Shown here: piece by piece, positions 28,683-37,854 of the stretch
Numbering within the stretch: position 1 is the first letter of the stretch
Layout: each line of letters opens with the position of its first letter
Assembly (NCBI GenBank): GCA_963204725.1
Contig: CAUJHH010000060.1
Span: forward strand, 1-64,000
From: Planctomycetota bacterium
GTDB lineage: Bacteria > Planctomycetota > Phycisphaerae > Phycisphaerales > UBA1924
Direction of reading: 5' to 3'
Length of the DNA: 64,000 nt
Position numbers and translations under genes: made by a program
The notes under the pieces: model-generated
The model's database searches: none
What the model was told of the DNA's origin: nothing
The model's input: only the letters and a program-made list of their open reading frames with translations

Positions 28683-28930
28683 CGGCGAACTCCTTGCACC
28701 AGGGGCGATTCGGCGGGCGGCGACATGTGCACGCGCCCGCGATCGAAAGGGGTTGAGCGTTGGTGTGACAGCAGACACTCCAACACGACCACGTATCGAA
28801 AGCGGGGAAGCGCCTCCGCCTCACACTTGTCCGGTGAAAGTTTGCAACACGGTTGCGTGTTGTGCCAGCATTCTCGAGGATTCAGTGGTGAAAGACGCCC
28901 GGATGGCGACGGGGGCACGCGAGAGCCAAT

Positions 28931-28959
28931 GAAAAACCCCGAGCATGGCCCGGGGTTTC
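28931..28959 (-). terminator. Rho-independent terminator after nusG
   Basis: On the minus strand, AAACCCCGGGCC-ATGC-TCGGGGTTTTT forms a GC stem followed by a T-run. It lies about 50 bp past the nusG stop and would end the secE-nusG transcript. Confidence 0.85.
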
Positions 28960-29005
28960 AAATTGGATGCGTTGGCTCGATTGCGTTGTTCGTGGGCGAG
29001 TCGGC

Positions 29006-29668
29006 TCAGGTCTCGTCGGTCTTGCCGATCTGCCATTCCTCGATCTCGATCGGGGCCTGACGCCCGAAGATCGTGACGAGGACGCGGACGAGGCCCTTGT
29101 CGGGGAGGAGCTCGTCGACCGTGCCCTCGTATCCCTGGAAGGGGCCTTCCTTGATCGTGACGTGCTCGCCCTTGTCGAACGAGAGCTTGATCGTCGGCTG
29201 GTCCTCGGGCTTGCGCGAGTCGAGGAGCATCTTCTCGATCTCGTGGTCCTGCATCGCGGTCGGGCGTCCGGCCGTGCCGACGAAGTCGCCGACGCCGGTG
29301 GTCTCCTTGATCAGGAAGAAGACATCCTGCGGGATGCGGCCGTCGTCCTCGAGCTTCATCTCGACGAAGACGTAGCCGGGGTAGAGCTTGGTCTCGGTGA
29401 TGCGCTGCTTGCCGCCCTTGATCGTCTTGGTCTTCTCGGTCGGGACGAGGATGCGTCCGACGAGGTGGACCATGTGCTCGATCTGGACCTTGCGGAGCAG
29501 GGTCTCGCGAACCGAGGACTCCTTGTTGGAGGCGACGCGGAGGACGAACCAGTTCATGCCGGGCTGGCGCACGGGATCGTCACCGGTGAGCACGCCGTCG
29601 CGATCGGGCGTCTCGGGCGGCTGGGGTGTGCCGCTCGGCTGGATTTCTGCGTCGGGGGGGACGGGCAT
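29006..29668 (-). CDS. nusG: transcription termination/antitermination protein NusG
   Basis: A 220-residue protein. ATG 29668 follows AAGGAG at 8 nt. The NGN domain reads MNWFVLRVASNKESSVRETL...LYPGYVFVEMKLEDDG...GVGDFVGTAGRPTAM, and the KOW domain FDKGEHVTIKEGPFQGYEGT. It binds the RNA polymerase clamp and links it to Rho or to the ribosome. The N-terminus has an extra 35-residue Pro-rich extension before the NGN domain. It follows secE by 76 bp on the same strand, the conserved order. The ribosomal genes rplK/rplA that usually follow are replaced by a terminator. Confidence 0.95.
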   Translation of the reverse strand: MPVPPDAEIQPSGTPQPPETPDRDGVLTGDDPVRQPGMNWFVLRVASNKESSVRETLLRKVQIEHMVHLVGRILVPTEKTKTIKGGKQRITETKLYPGYVFVEMKLEDDGRIPQDVFFLIKETTGVGDFVGTAGRPTAMQDHEIEKMLLDSRKPEDQPTIKLSFDKGEHVTIKEGPFQGYEGTVDELLPDKGLVRVLVTIFGRQAPIEIEEWQIGKTDET

Positions 29669-29744
29669 GGGAGCAGCTCCTTGTAGGTCCGAGCTCTGAT
29701 TCGTGGGGAGGGTGTGTTGCGCGGGTGGGCCGATGGCGGCATGG

Positions 29745-30443
29745 TCAGCGATCGATGATGCCGATGAAGTCGAAGAACGTGGCGAGGCCAAAGTCGACGA
29801 CGAAGAGCAGGCCCGCCATGAGGAAGCAGGTGGTGACGACGACCCAGGTGGAGCCGACGACCTCCTTGCGGGTGGACCAGTTGACCTTCTTCATCTCGCC
29901 ATCGGTGGCGATGAGGAACTCTCCGACCTTGGGGCTCACGCTGATGCAATAGAAGAGCATCGCGGCGCCGAAGAGGATGGCGACGCAGGCGACGCCGACC
30001 TGGAGGTACTGCGGGTCGAAGATCGGGATCGGCTGCATGTTGCCGTAGAGGCGGACCTCGTAGGTGCCGCCCGCGCCGTTCACGGTGAACCGCGTGGCGT
30101 CGAAGACCTCGCGCCCGGCCTCGACCACGATCTTTCCGGTGGTGATGTTGGCGCCGGTGGAGGTGGTCTCGGCGATGGCGATGGGTCCGGAGCCGACGGT
30201 GGCTCGGGTCACGCCCGCGGCATCGGGGATCTCGGCGATGAGCGTGAGCGTGTCACCCGCGCTCGGCGCGGTGCCTTGGGGCAGCCCCTCGACGGGGATG
30301 GTGTAGCCGCGCGTGGGCAGCACGATGGCCTTGGACTCATTCCAAAGCCAGGCGGCGCCGGCGAGCACGAGCGTCCCGAAGAACGCGGCCGTGATAACCC
30401 GCATCCAGTAGCCCTGACCCGGCTTGTACAGTCGAAGGTTCAT
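29745..30443 (-). CDS. secE: SecE preprotein translocase subunit, enlarged
   Basis: A 232-residue protein, against about 60-130 in most bacteria. The conserved C-terminal SecE part is EFLIATDGEMKKVNWSTRKE followed by the helix TWVVVTTCFLMAGLLFVVDF, which clamps SecY. Two further helices lie upstream (VITAAFFGTLVLAGAAWLW and LQVGVACVAILFGAAMLFYC), separated by about 100 residues of predicted beta-rich extracytoplasmic sequence. ATG 30443 (MNLRLYKPGQGYW) is the natural start; upstream codons read into tRNA-Trp. Gene order tRNA-Trp, secE, nusG supports the call. Confidence 0.92.
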   Translation of the reverse strand: MNLRLYKPGQGYWMRVITAAFFGTLVLAGAAWLWNESKAIVLPTRGYTIPVEGLPQGTAPSAGDTLTLIAEIPDAAGVTRATVGSGPIAIAETTSTGANITTGKIVVEAGREVFDATRFTVNGAGGTYEVRLYGNMQPIPIFDPQYLQVGVACVAILFGAAMLFYCISVSPKVGEFLIATDGEMKKVNWSTRKEVVGSTWVVVTTCFLMAGLLFVVDFGLATFFDFIGIIDR

Positions 30444-30551
30444 GCGTGGGGGTCCGTCGGCGCGTGCTCGCGGCCTTCTGAACAGCAGGGCCGGAGGGCG
30501 CTTTGGTTGTTGGATCGCCGCGAAGAGGCGATCTCGAATCGATCCAGAAAG

Positions 30552-30624
30552 CACGCCGGGAGGGAATCGAACCCGCAACCTGCGGATTTGGAATCCGCCG
30601 CTCTGCCAATTGAGCTACCGGCGT
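30552..30624 (-). tRNA. trnW: tRNA-Trp (CCA anticodon)
   Basis: The 73-nt cloverleaf on the minus strand has acceptor ACGCCGG/CCGGCGT, D-arm TAGCTCAATTGGCAGAGC, anticodon loop ATTCCAAAT and T-arm GCGGGTTCGATTCCCT. CCA is not encoded. It sits between rpmG and secE, a conserved position. Confidence 0.97.
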
Positions 30625-30673
30625 AACACATCGCGAACGGCGATTCGCAGGTGTCGCATGCCCTTGGGCCTGC

Positions 30674-30691
30674 GCGGGAGGGGTCTCCCGC
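30674..30691 (-). terminator. hairpin between rpmG and tRNA-Trp
   Basis: GCGGGAG-GGGT-CTCCCGC, a perfect 7-bp stem without a T-run. It may be a processing site or a weak terminator. Confidence 0.4.
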
Positions 30692-30714
30692 CCGCCACGT
30701 GCGAGCGCCGCTGA

Positions 30715-30897
30715 TTACTTCCTCTTGACCTTATGCATCGTGTGCTTGCGGAGGCGCGGGGAGTACTTGCGCAGCCCGGCCTTCATCTTCTCGGGCATGC
30801 CGCCCTTGGTGTTGACCTCGGTGCGGTAGTTGAGATCGCCGCACTCGGTGCACTGGAGCCAGACGTACTCACGGGCCATGCCCTTTTTCTTTGCCAT
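30715..30897 (-). CDS. rpmG: 50S ribosomal protein L33
   Basis: A 60-residue protein: MAKKKGMAREYVWLQCTECG, then DLNYRTEVNTKG and YSPRLRKHTMHKVKRK. The first zinc knuckle CTEC is kept, but the second (usually CPRC in KYCPRCRKHT) reads SPRL, so the four-Cys zinc site is half lost. It binds 23S rRNA near the E site. Located between tuf and secE as in many bacteria. Confidence 0.95.
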   Translation of the reverse strand: MAKKKGMAREYVWLQCTECGDLNYRTEVNTKGGMPEKMKAGLRKYSPRLRKHTMHKVKRK

Positions 30898-30959
30898 TGG
30901 AGTGAACTCCTGGGTCATTCCGGCTCGTGGCCGGTGATTGAAGGTCTTGTTCGGAAACG

Positions 30960-31030
30960 CGGCCCGACGGCTCTCGCCGCCGGGCCGTGTGGTTGTGCAT
31001 CGTTCACGGCCGCGGGCCCGCTGGCCCGCG
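30960..31030 (-). terminator. tandem hairpins between tuf and rpmG
   Basis: Two strong GC stems follow the tuf stop: CGCGGGCC-CGCT-GGCCCGCG (31011-31030), and CGGCCCGACGG pairing with CCGCCGGGCCG (30960-30987, one mismatch). Neither has a long T-run, so they probably attenuate or help process the tuf-rpmG transcript. Confidence 0.5.
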
Positions 31031-31047
31031 TCGGAGGGGTGCGCCCC

Positions 31048-32250
<1,203 letters not shown>

Positions 32251-32475
32251 GACTGTTCTCCAACCTGGTTCGTCGCCCGGGGATTAAAAGGATCGGGCCG
32301 CTGCCGCCTGTCCGACCCCGGCGGTTTGGGGGTGTGAGTGAAAACACGAGCCCATGGGCGCACCGGTATCTGACACCGTGGCGTCCAAGTGCCGTCCGGC
32401 GACGCGCCGGAAGGGGGACAAGTGTAGCCGCCACGGGCGGGGCCTTCCCAAGCCCGACCGTAGAGCCACCAACAG

Positions 32476-32547
32476 AGCCGCTAGTGGGACTCGAACCCAC
32501 GACCTCACCCTTACCAAGGGTGCGCTCTACCACTGAGCTACAGCGGC
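32476..32547 (-). tRNA. trnT: tRNA-Thr (GGT anticodon)
   Basis: The 72-nt cloverleaf on the minus strand has acceptor GCCGCTG/TAGCGGC, D-arm TAGCTCAGTGGTAGAGC, anticodon loop CTTGGTAAG and T-arm GTGGGTTCGAGTCCCAC. It lies about 225 bp upstream of tuf, the usual tRNA-tuf association. Confidence 0.97.
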
Positions 32548-32769
32548 GTCGTCCCGGATCGGAGCATCCGGATCGAGCGGTGATGGTAGGCCAGAGGGTC
32601 GTTCGGTCAAAGGTTGGCGCGGCCGGAACAAGCCGGTCGGGCGGGGAGACGAGCCCGGATTCGTCGTGCTGGCAGAATCCGCTATGTCCAACGGCCGAAA
32701 TGGTGTAGGTTCAGTGTGGTGGGGGAGTTGTGAGGATCCGGATACCCACCCAGACCAGGAGGCGATCCC

Positions 32770-35091
32770 GTGCGAATGAACACAATTGGCAAGGTTCTGG
32801 CGGCGGGTGCATCGCTCGTCGCCGTCGCCGGCTCCGCCCGCGCCACATGGTCGATTCTCATCATCGATACCCGCACGGGCGAGATCGGCGTCGCCTCGGC
32901 GACCTGTCTGACTGGCTTTGACCTTCGAGCCAATACGCCCGTGCTCATCCCGGGGGTGGGGGCGGCAACGGCGCAGTCCGCCGTCGACTCGACCGGCCAG
33001 AATCGCGTCAAGATCCGCGACCTGCTGGTGCAGGGCCTGGATCCGAACGCCATCATCGACACACTCGCCGGATTCGACACGGCGCATCAATCGCGCCAGT
33101 ACGGCATCGCCGACACGCTCGGGCGCACCGCGACCTTCACCGGACTCGGTGCCGGCGCCTGGGCAGGCGGGCGGGTCGGACAGATCGGCGACCTTGTCTA
33201 TGCCGTGCAGGGAAATGTGCTCGCGGGCGAGCCGGTCGTCGCGGCGGCGGTGCAGGCGATCATCGACACGCCTGGGGACATCGCAGAGAAGATGATGGCC
33301 TCGATGGAAGCGGCTCGCTCCATGGGAGGCGACGGGCGCTGCTCGTGCTCGGGCGGCAACCCGACCGGGTGCGGCGCACCGCCACCGGTCTTTACCAAGA
33401 GCGCCCACATCGCGTACATGCTGATCGCGCGGGCGGGCGACAACGCCGGGTGCAACGGACTGATCCGCGCGGGCACGCGCCCCTACGACGCCGTGATCGG
33501 CGACGTGAACGGGGACGGACGCGACGACATCGTCACATGCTCGGAGTCAACGGTTGTCGTGCTCGCCAACGCGCGAGAGCCGGGAGACGCGTTCGTGACC
33601 TTTGCCGCGCCGGCGATGTTTGGCGGGGGCGCGGACACGCGCGGGGTTGCGATCGCGGACATCACCGGGGACGGCATCCTCGACATTGTCTCTGCGGCGT
33701 ACGGCGCGGACACCGTCGGCGTCCACGCCGGCAACGGAGACGGCACCTTCGGCGCGGTCGTGACCTCGGCGGCCGGCGACGGCGCACGCGGAATCGCCAC
33801 GGGCGATTTCAACGGCGACGGCAGGATCGATGTCGTCTGCTCGAACCAGATCTCCAACGACGTGTCGATCTATCTGAATGAGGGCGGCTCGCTCGGCGCG
33901 CAGGTCCGGAGGAGCGTGGGCACCGCCCCGTCGGCGATCGTCGCGGGCGATCTCGACGCGGACGGCGATGTCGATATTGCGGTCCTGACCAACAGCTCGA
34001 GACGCGTCGCGATCCTGCGCAACGACGGGAGCGGTGTGTTCTCGCTCTCGGCGTCGGTGCTCGTCGGCAACAGCCCGACAGACATGTGCATGGCGGATCT
34101 CGACGGCGACGGCGACCTCGATCTCGCGACCTCGGATCGCGACTCGGACGCGCTCAGCATCCTCACCAACAACGGCGCGGCGTCGTTCACACGCAGCGCA
34201 CTCGCGACCCCCGATTCGCCGACGCGCGTGCGCGCCGCGGACATGAACGGCGATGGGCGTCTCGATCTCGTCGTCACGAGTTCGTCGCTCCGGCGCGCGC
34301 AGGTGCTCGAGGGAGACGGCGTCGGCGGGTTCGTGCTCGGCTCAACGTTCTCCGTCAACGACTCGCTGCTGGATGTCGAGGTCGCCGACCTGAATCTCGA
34401 CGGCACGCCCGACCTCGTCGGCGTCGGGGGCGGCAACCTCTCGATCATCACGGTTGAGTCCATCGCGCCCGGTGTGTGGAACGACGGCACGGGGTGCGCA
34501 ACGGGCGAGTACTTCATGAACTTCAACGTCGCGAACACGACTTCGGGCGATCCGGAGCCGGTGTACACGCTCCGCGCCATGTTCGACGCGTGGCGCGGCG
34601 TGCTCGATGGGCGCACGGACGCGGTCCGCTCCGGCGTGGCGTTCAGTGCGCCGTCGCTCCCGGTGCGCGGGCGCATCACCGCCACGATCGAACTGATCGA
34701 TTGGAACGGCGAACCCGTCGCATTCGAGCCGGGCATGGTCACGGTCGAGCACGCCGAGGGCTCGGCGGGTCTCGCATCGATCGGTCCCGTTGTCGCGCTT
34801 GGCGGCGGTGTCTATCGCGTCGATCTCACCGGCCCGGAGAGCGCCACGGGCGTGGACCGTCTCGACGTCATCGCGCACGACGATCTCCGTGCTGTTGTGC
34901 TCATGCCCACAGCCATCGTTCCCATCATCGCCTCGCCCGCCGACTTCGATGGCAGCGGCTCGGTCGACATCCTCGACTTCCTCGGATTCTTCGACGCCTT
35001 CGGCTCGGGCGATCTCAGCGCCGATCTCACCGGCGATGGTACACTCGACGAACAGGATGTCGCGCTCTTCCTTGCCGCGTTCGATGCGTGA
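32770..35091 (+). CDS. secreted DUF1028 protein with FG-GAP repeats and dockerin-like end
   Basis: A 773-residue protein. GTG 32770 is preferred because AGGAGG lies 7 nt before it; ATG 32776 is the alternative. After a signal peptide (VLAAGASLVAVAGSARA) comes a DUF1028 domain (TWSILIIDTRTGEIGVASAT, an Ntn-hydrolase-like fold) of about 230 residues. At least six FG-GAP/VCBS units with calcium-loop signatures (GDVNGDGRDDIV, GDFNGDGRIDVV, ADLDGDGDLDLAT) form a beta-propeller-like middle. The end, ADFDGSGSVDILDFLGFFDA and DLTGDGTLDEQDVALFLAAF, is a dockerin-like calcium pair common in planctomycete exported proteins. No PEP-CTERM tail. Confidence 0.85.
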   Translation: MRMNTIGKVLAAGASLVAVAGSARATWSILIIDTRTGEIGVASATCLTGFDLRANTPVLIPGVGAATAQSAVDSTGQNRVKIRDLLVQGLDPNAIIDTLAGFDTAHQSRQYGIADTLGRTATFTGLGAGAWAGGRVGQIGDLVYAVQGNVLAGEPVVAAAVQAIIDTPGDIAEKMMASMEAARSMGGDGRCSCSGGNPTGCGAPPPVFTKSAHIAYMLIARAGDNAGCNGLIRAGTRPYDAVIGDVNGDGRDDIVTCSESTVVVLANAREPGDAFVTFAAPAMFGGGADTRGVAIADITGDGILDIVSAAYGADTVGVHAGNGDGTFGAVVTSAAGDGARGIATGDFNGDGRIDVVCSNQISNDVSIYLNEGGSLGAQVRRSVGTAPSAIVAGDLDADGDVDIAVLTNSSRRVAILRNDGSGVFSLSASVLVGNSPTDMCMADLDGDGDLDLATSDRDSDALSILTNNGAASFTRSALATPDSPTRVRAADMNGDGRLDLVVTSSSLRRAQVLEGDGVGGFVLGSTFSVNDSLLDVEVADLNLDGTPDLVGVGGGNLSIITVESIAPGVWNDGTGCATGEYFMNFNVANTTSGDPEPVYTLRAMFDAWRGVLDGRTDAVRSGVAFSAPSLPVRGRITATIELIDWNGEPVAFEPGMVTVEHAEGSAGLASIGPVVALGGGVYRVDLTGPESATGVDRLDVIAHDDLRAVVLMPTAIVPIIASPADFDGSGSVDILDFLGFFDAFGSGDLSADLTGDGTLDEQDVALFLAAFDA

Positions 35092-35832
35092 GCGCACGGC
35101 GTCCGAGAACGCGCCAGGGCTTACCCTCGTTTCCCAGATCCGATGCAACCCTGCATTCGGAGCGTCGTACACGCCCCTGTCGGCGCATCTCTTGATCGCG
35201 TCGGGCGATCTGTTCACTCGATTCGGGGGCTGAGAGGTGCCGGCTTGTGTATTGGCGCAGTCGTATCGAACGATGGCGGGCTTGACCCGTCGAACGAAGA
35301 GTGTGTGATCGATGAGGCGACCCTCCGCCTGCTCGAGGCGCGCGCCTTTATTGAGATCACATGTGTGAAGCCGGCTCCTGCGCCGCTCTGCCACGACGCG
35401 GGGCGCGAGGTCCCGACGACGCCGCCCTCGCACGCCCCCTCGCAACCCACTGAAGTTCCATCTCTCCGGCCCGAGCGGTGAGTCGGGATGGATGGTCGAG
35501 CGGCGTGTGCAAGTCGGGCCCGGTCCAATGAAGAACGCCGACGGAGACCTTGGCTCCGTCGGCGCTCATGAGCTGAGCGGGATTCGCTCACTCACACCTA
35601 GCAACTGAATGTCGGCAGCGACGATCGAGGGCCCGTGAAATCCGCGGATTCTGTGATGCCGCGTCGGTATCGAGCTCCGAATGCCCGTGCCCGTTCATGA
35701 TCAATCTACGAAATGCCAGGGCGTGGAACAACTCCGGAACCCAGAATCGGGCCCAGATCCTGCACTTTGAAGTGATCGGGCGCGGCTCTCACCTCGCCCG
35801 ATCGGGTGGTCGAATCAACACTCAACTCCAAC
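35092..35832. other. intergenic stretch with one hairpin, no convincing gene
   Basis: 741 bp between convergent secreted-protein genes. Short frames show no signal or family pattern. A perfect 11-bp stem lies at 35536-35564. Confidence 0.55.
35536..35564 (-). terminator. hairpin, possible terminator
   Basis: CGCCGACGGAG-ACCTTGG-CTCCGTCGGCG. On the minus strand it is followed by TTCTTC, a weak T-rich tract. It is 270 bp past the end of the PEP-CTERM-like gene at 35833, so its assignment is uncertain. Confidence 0.45.
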
Positions 35833-36528
35833 TCAACGCCGGCGACGGAGCGTGGCCAGACCGGCAAGGCCCAGAAGCGCAACGGAGCCCGGCGCGGGAA
35901 TCAGCAGGATCTGATCCTGAGCGCCCGAATTCCGAATGGAGAACAGCGCGTTCTGTGAGCCGCTGGTCATCGCGGCGGCGGCGAAGGCGCTGATGTAGCT
36001 GGAGACACCCGACGCGAGCGATGAGGTGTCGGTGTTGGTGACGATCAGCGAGCCGGTGGTCGGATCGATGGACGAAACGCCTGTGCCGGGATTGAAGTCG
36101 TAGATCAGTTCCCAGACCGTGATCTGGAAGGCCGAGGCGAAAGTGGCGTCGGTGGTGGAGATCGCGGTGTCGCCGTAGGCCGCGAGGAGATTCGCGATGG
36201 CCTGCGTGCGCTCGACGCTGAAGGGGGATGCGTTGTCGAAGGGCGTTGCGGGGATCTCAACGCAGCTGTACCCAAGGGTTGAGCCACTGACGAGTTCGGT
36301 GAGCTCCGAGCAGAAAGTGATAAAGGTGCCCGACAGGCCGGCGCACTCATCGGTGCCGTTGCTGAGCGAGTAGACGATCTGCCCGGAGAAGACGTCTCTC
36401 ACGCCTCCCGATAGATTGACCTTCACGTTCAGTCCTTGCTGGGTGCCCAGGAACGCGGCGTCGATTGAGCCCGCGAGGGCGGAAGGCGCGACAATGGCGC
36501 ACAGCGCGAGCATGGTGGTCCGATTCAT
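35833..36528 (-). CDS. secreted PEP-CTERM-like protein with possible thioester domain (paralogue 1)
   Basis: A 231-residue protein with signal peptide MNRTTMLALCAIVAPSALAG. The core shares order and motifs with the next gene (36840-37550): an N-terminal AAFLGTQQGLNVKVNLSGG, a Cys strand TFITFCSELTELVSG and a later FASAFQITVWELIYDFN. A Cys in a 'FC' strand paired with a Gln in '(A)FQxxVWE' is how thioester domains of surface adhesins form their internal Cys-Gln bond. This assignment is by pattern only. The tail IPAPGSVALLGLAGLATLRRRR is PEP-CTERM-like. Probably exported and anchored or released at the surface. Confidence 0.75.
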   Translation of the reverse strand: MNRTTMLALCAIVAPSALAGSIDAAFLGTQQGLNVKVNLSGGVRDVFSGQIVYSLSNGTDECAGLSGTFITFCSELTELVSGSTLGYSCVEIPATPFDNASPFSVERTQAIANLLAAYGDTAISTTDATFASAFQITVWELIYDFNPGTGVSSIDPTTGSLIVTNTDTSSLASGVSSYISAFAAAAMTSGSQNALFSIRNSGAQDQILLIPAPGSVALLGLAGLATLRRRR

Positions 36529-36780
36529 TTGTCTCTCTCTTTCTCTCTAGCGAACAGGTGCATGCGACAGGTGCTGCGTCTCCGGCCAAACCTCTGAACC
36601 GGAGGAAAGCATCCACAGAACGAGCCGCACCAATACGGTAACAAAATGAGAGAGATCGTTTCCATATATCTCTTGTTTTTGCATGGGTTTATAGCATGTT
36701 TGGTAGCAGAAGTGCGCGTACTGGCCACGTCGGCAACACACTGGGCAATCTGGTGAATCCGCGGGGGCATCCCAACGCAC

Positions 36781-36806
36781 ACAGCGGCCCTTGAGGGGGC
36801 CGCTGT
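36781..36806 (-). terminator. terminator-like hairpin after the second PEP-CTERM-like gene
   Basis: ACAGCGGCCC pairs with GGGCCGCTGT about 34 bp past the stop of the gene at 36840-37550. Strong stem, no T-run. Confidence 0.6.
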
Positions 36807-36839
36807 GCGAAGATGGTTGGGGTTGTTGGGGAAGCTGTC

Positions 36840-37550
36840 TCAGGCCCGGCGGCGGCGAGCCATCATGAACATACTGGCGCCGGCAAGAGCGAGCGGACCG
36901 GGAGCGGGAATGTAGTAGAGCTGATCCTGGGCCGAGCCGCTCGAGAGGGCGACGAGGTTGGCCGAGGCGTTCGTGCCGATCGTGCCGAAGATGTCCGAGA
37001 GGTAGCCATTGAACGCCGAAGAGCGGCTGGAAGAACCGTTCACCTTGGTGAGCTTGAAGTTGCCCGCATCGACGTTGATCGAGGAGGGGCCGGTGCCGGC
37101 GTTGTAGTCGGTCACGATCTCCCAGACCGCGACCTGGAACGCGGCGGCGAACTCGTTGTTGATCCCGGCGATCATCGCCGAATCGGTGTAGACGCTGAAG
37201 ATGTCGTAGAGGGCCTGGGCGCGGCCGAGGCCCATGGGTGCGCTGTTCGGCGCGGCGTCGAGGGCGACGATGTCGAAGGTCTTGTAGGAGCCGGAGACGT
37301 ACTGGTAGATATCGGTGCAGAAGGTCAGGTGCTCGCCGACGAAATCGGCGCCGATCCCCGTGCCGCTGGTGATGTCGTGGCGCAGCTGACCGGCGAACGT
37401 GCCGGTCTCGCTCCCGCCATTGAGCTTCCACTTGACGTTCTGGCCGGCACCGGTGCCCAGGAACTTCATGCTGACGACATCGGCCGAGGCGATCCCGGCA
37501 ATGGTGGCGACAGCAGCGGCGGTCAACGCGATCTTGGTGATGTTTGTCAT
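36840..37550 (-). CDS. secreted PEP-CTERM-like protein with possible thioester domain (paralogue 2)
   Basis: A 236-residue protein. ATG 37550 has AAGGAG 8 nt upstream. The signal peptide (TAAAVATIAGIASA) is followed by MKFLGTGAGQNVKWKLNGG, a Cys strand HLTFCTDIYQYVSGSYKTF and AAAFQVAVWEIVTDYNAG. Each motif aligns with the gene at 35833-36528, so the two are paralogues about 310 bp apart on one strand. The same thioester-domain idea applies (Cys in FCTD, Gln in FQVAVWE). The tail is IPAPGPLALAGASMFMMARRRRA. Divergent from dnaE. Confidence 0.78.
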   Translation of the reverse strand: MTNITKIALTAAAVATIAGIASADVVSMKFLGTGAGQNVKWKLNGGSETGTFAGQLRHDITSGTGIGADFVGEHLTFCTDIYQYVSGSYKTFDIVALDAAPNSAPMGLGRAQALYDIFSVYTDSAMIAGINNEFAAAFQVAVWEIVTDYNAGTGPSSINVDAGNFKLTKVNGSSSRSSAFNGYLSDIFGTIGTNASANLVALSSGSAQDQLYYIPAPGPLALAGASMFMMARRRRA

Positions 37551-37854
37551 GGTGCTTTCTCCTTGCGTGCTTTGGTGTTGTCTCGCGAGGTTCCGTCGCT
37601 CGCACCAAAGACATGCCATGCATCCGGGCCTTGTGCCAGATTCAGGGACGCGCCGTCACGCTCCGCGGTCATGCAACGCGGGCTGGAGAATCTGGGGCGT
37701 GCCGCGGCGCGTCCGAGATCGGGGGAATGCCTGTCAATTGGCCGGGATTGCGCCAGTGATCGGACAGGGCGAAAGCCGGGTCCGATACAATGGCGACAGC
37801 GCCGGGGCGGCGTGGAACGCCGAGCCCCCGGGCGACGCAGTCCGGGAGCGAGCG
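37551..37854. other. divergent intergenic region before dnaE
   Basis: 304 bp shared by the leftward PEP-CTERM-like gene and rightward dnaE. Open frames extend through it but lack start signals or homology. No clear hexamer pair is seen. Confidence 0.5.
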
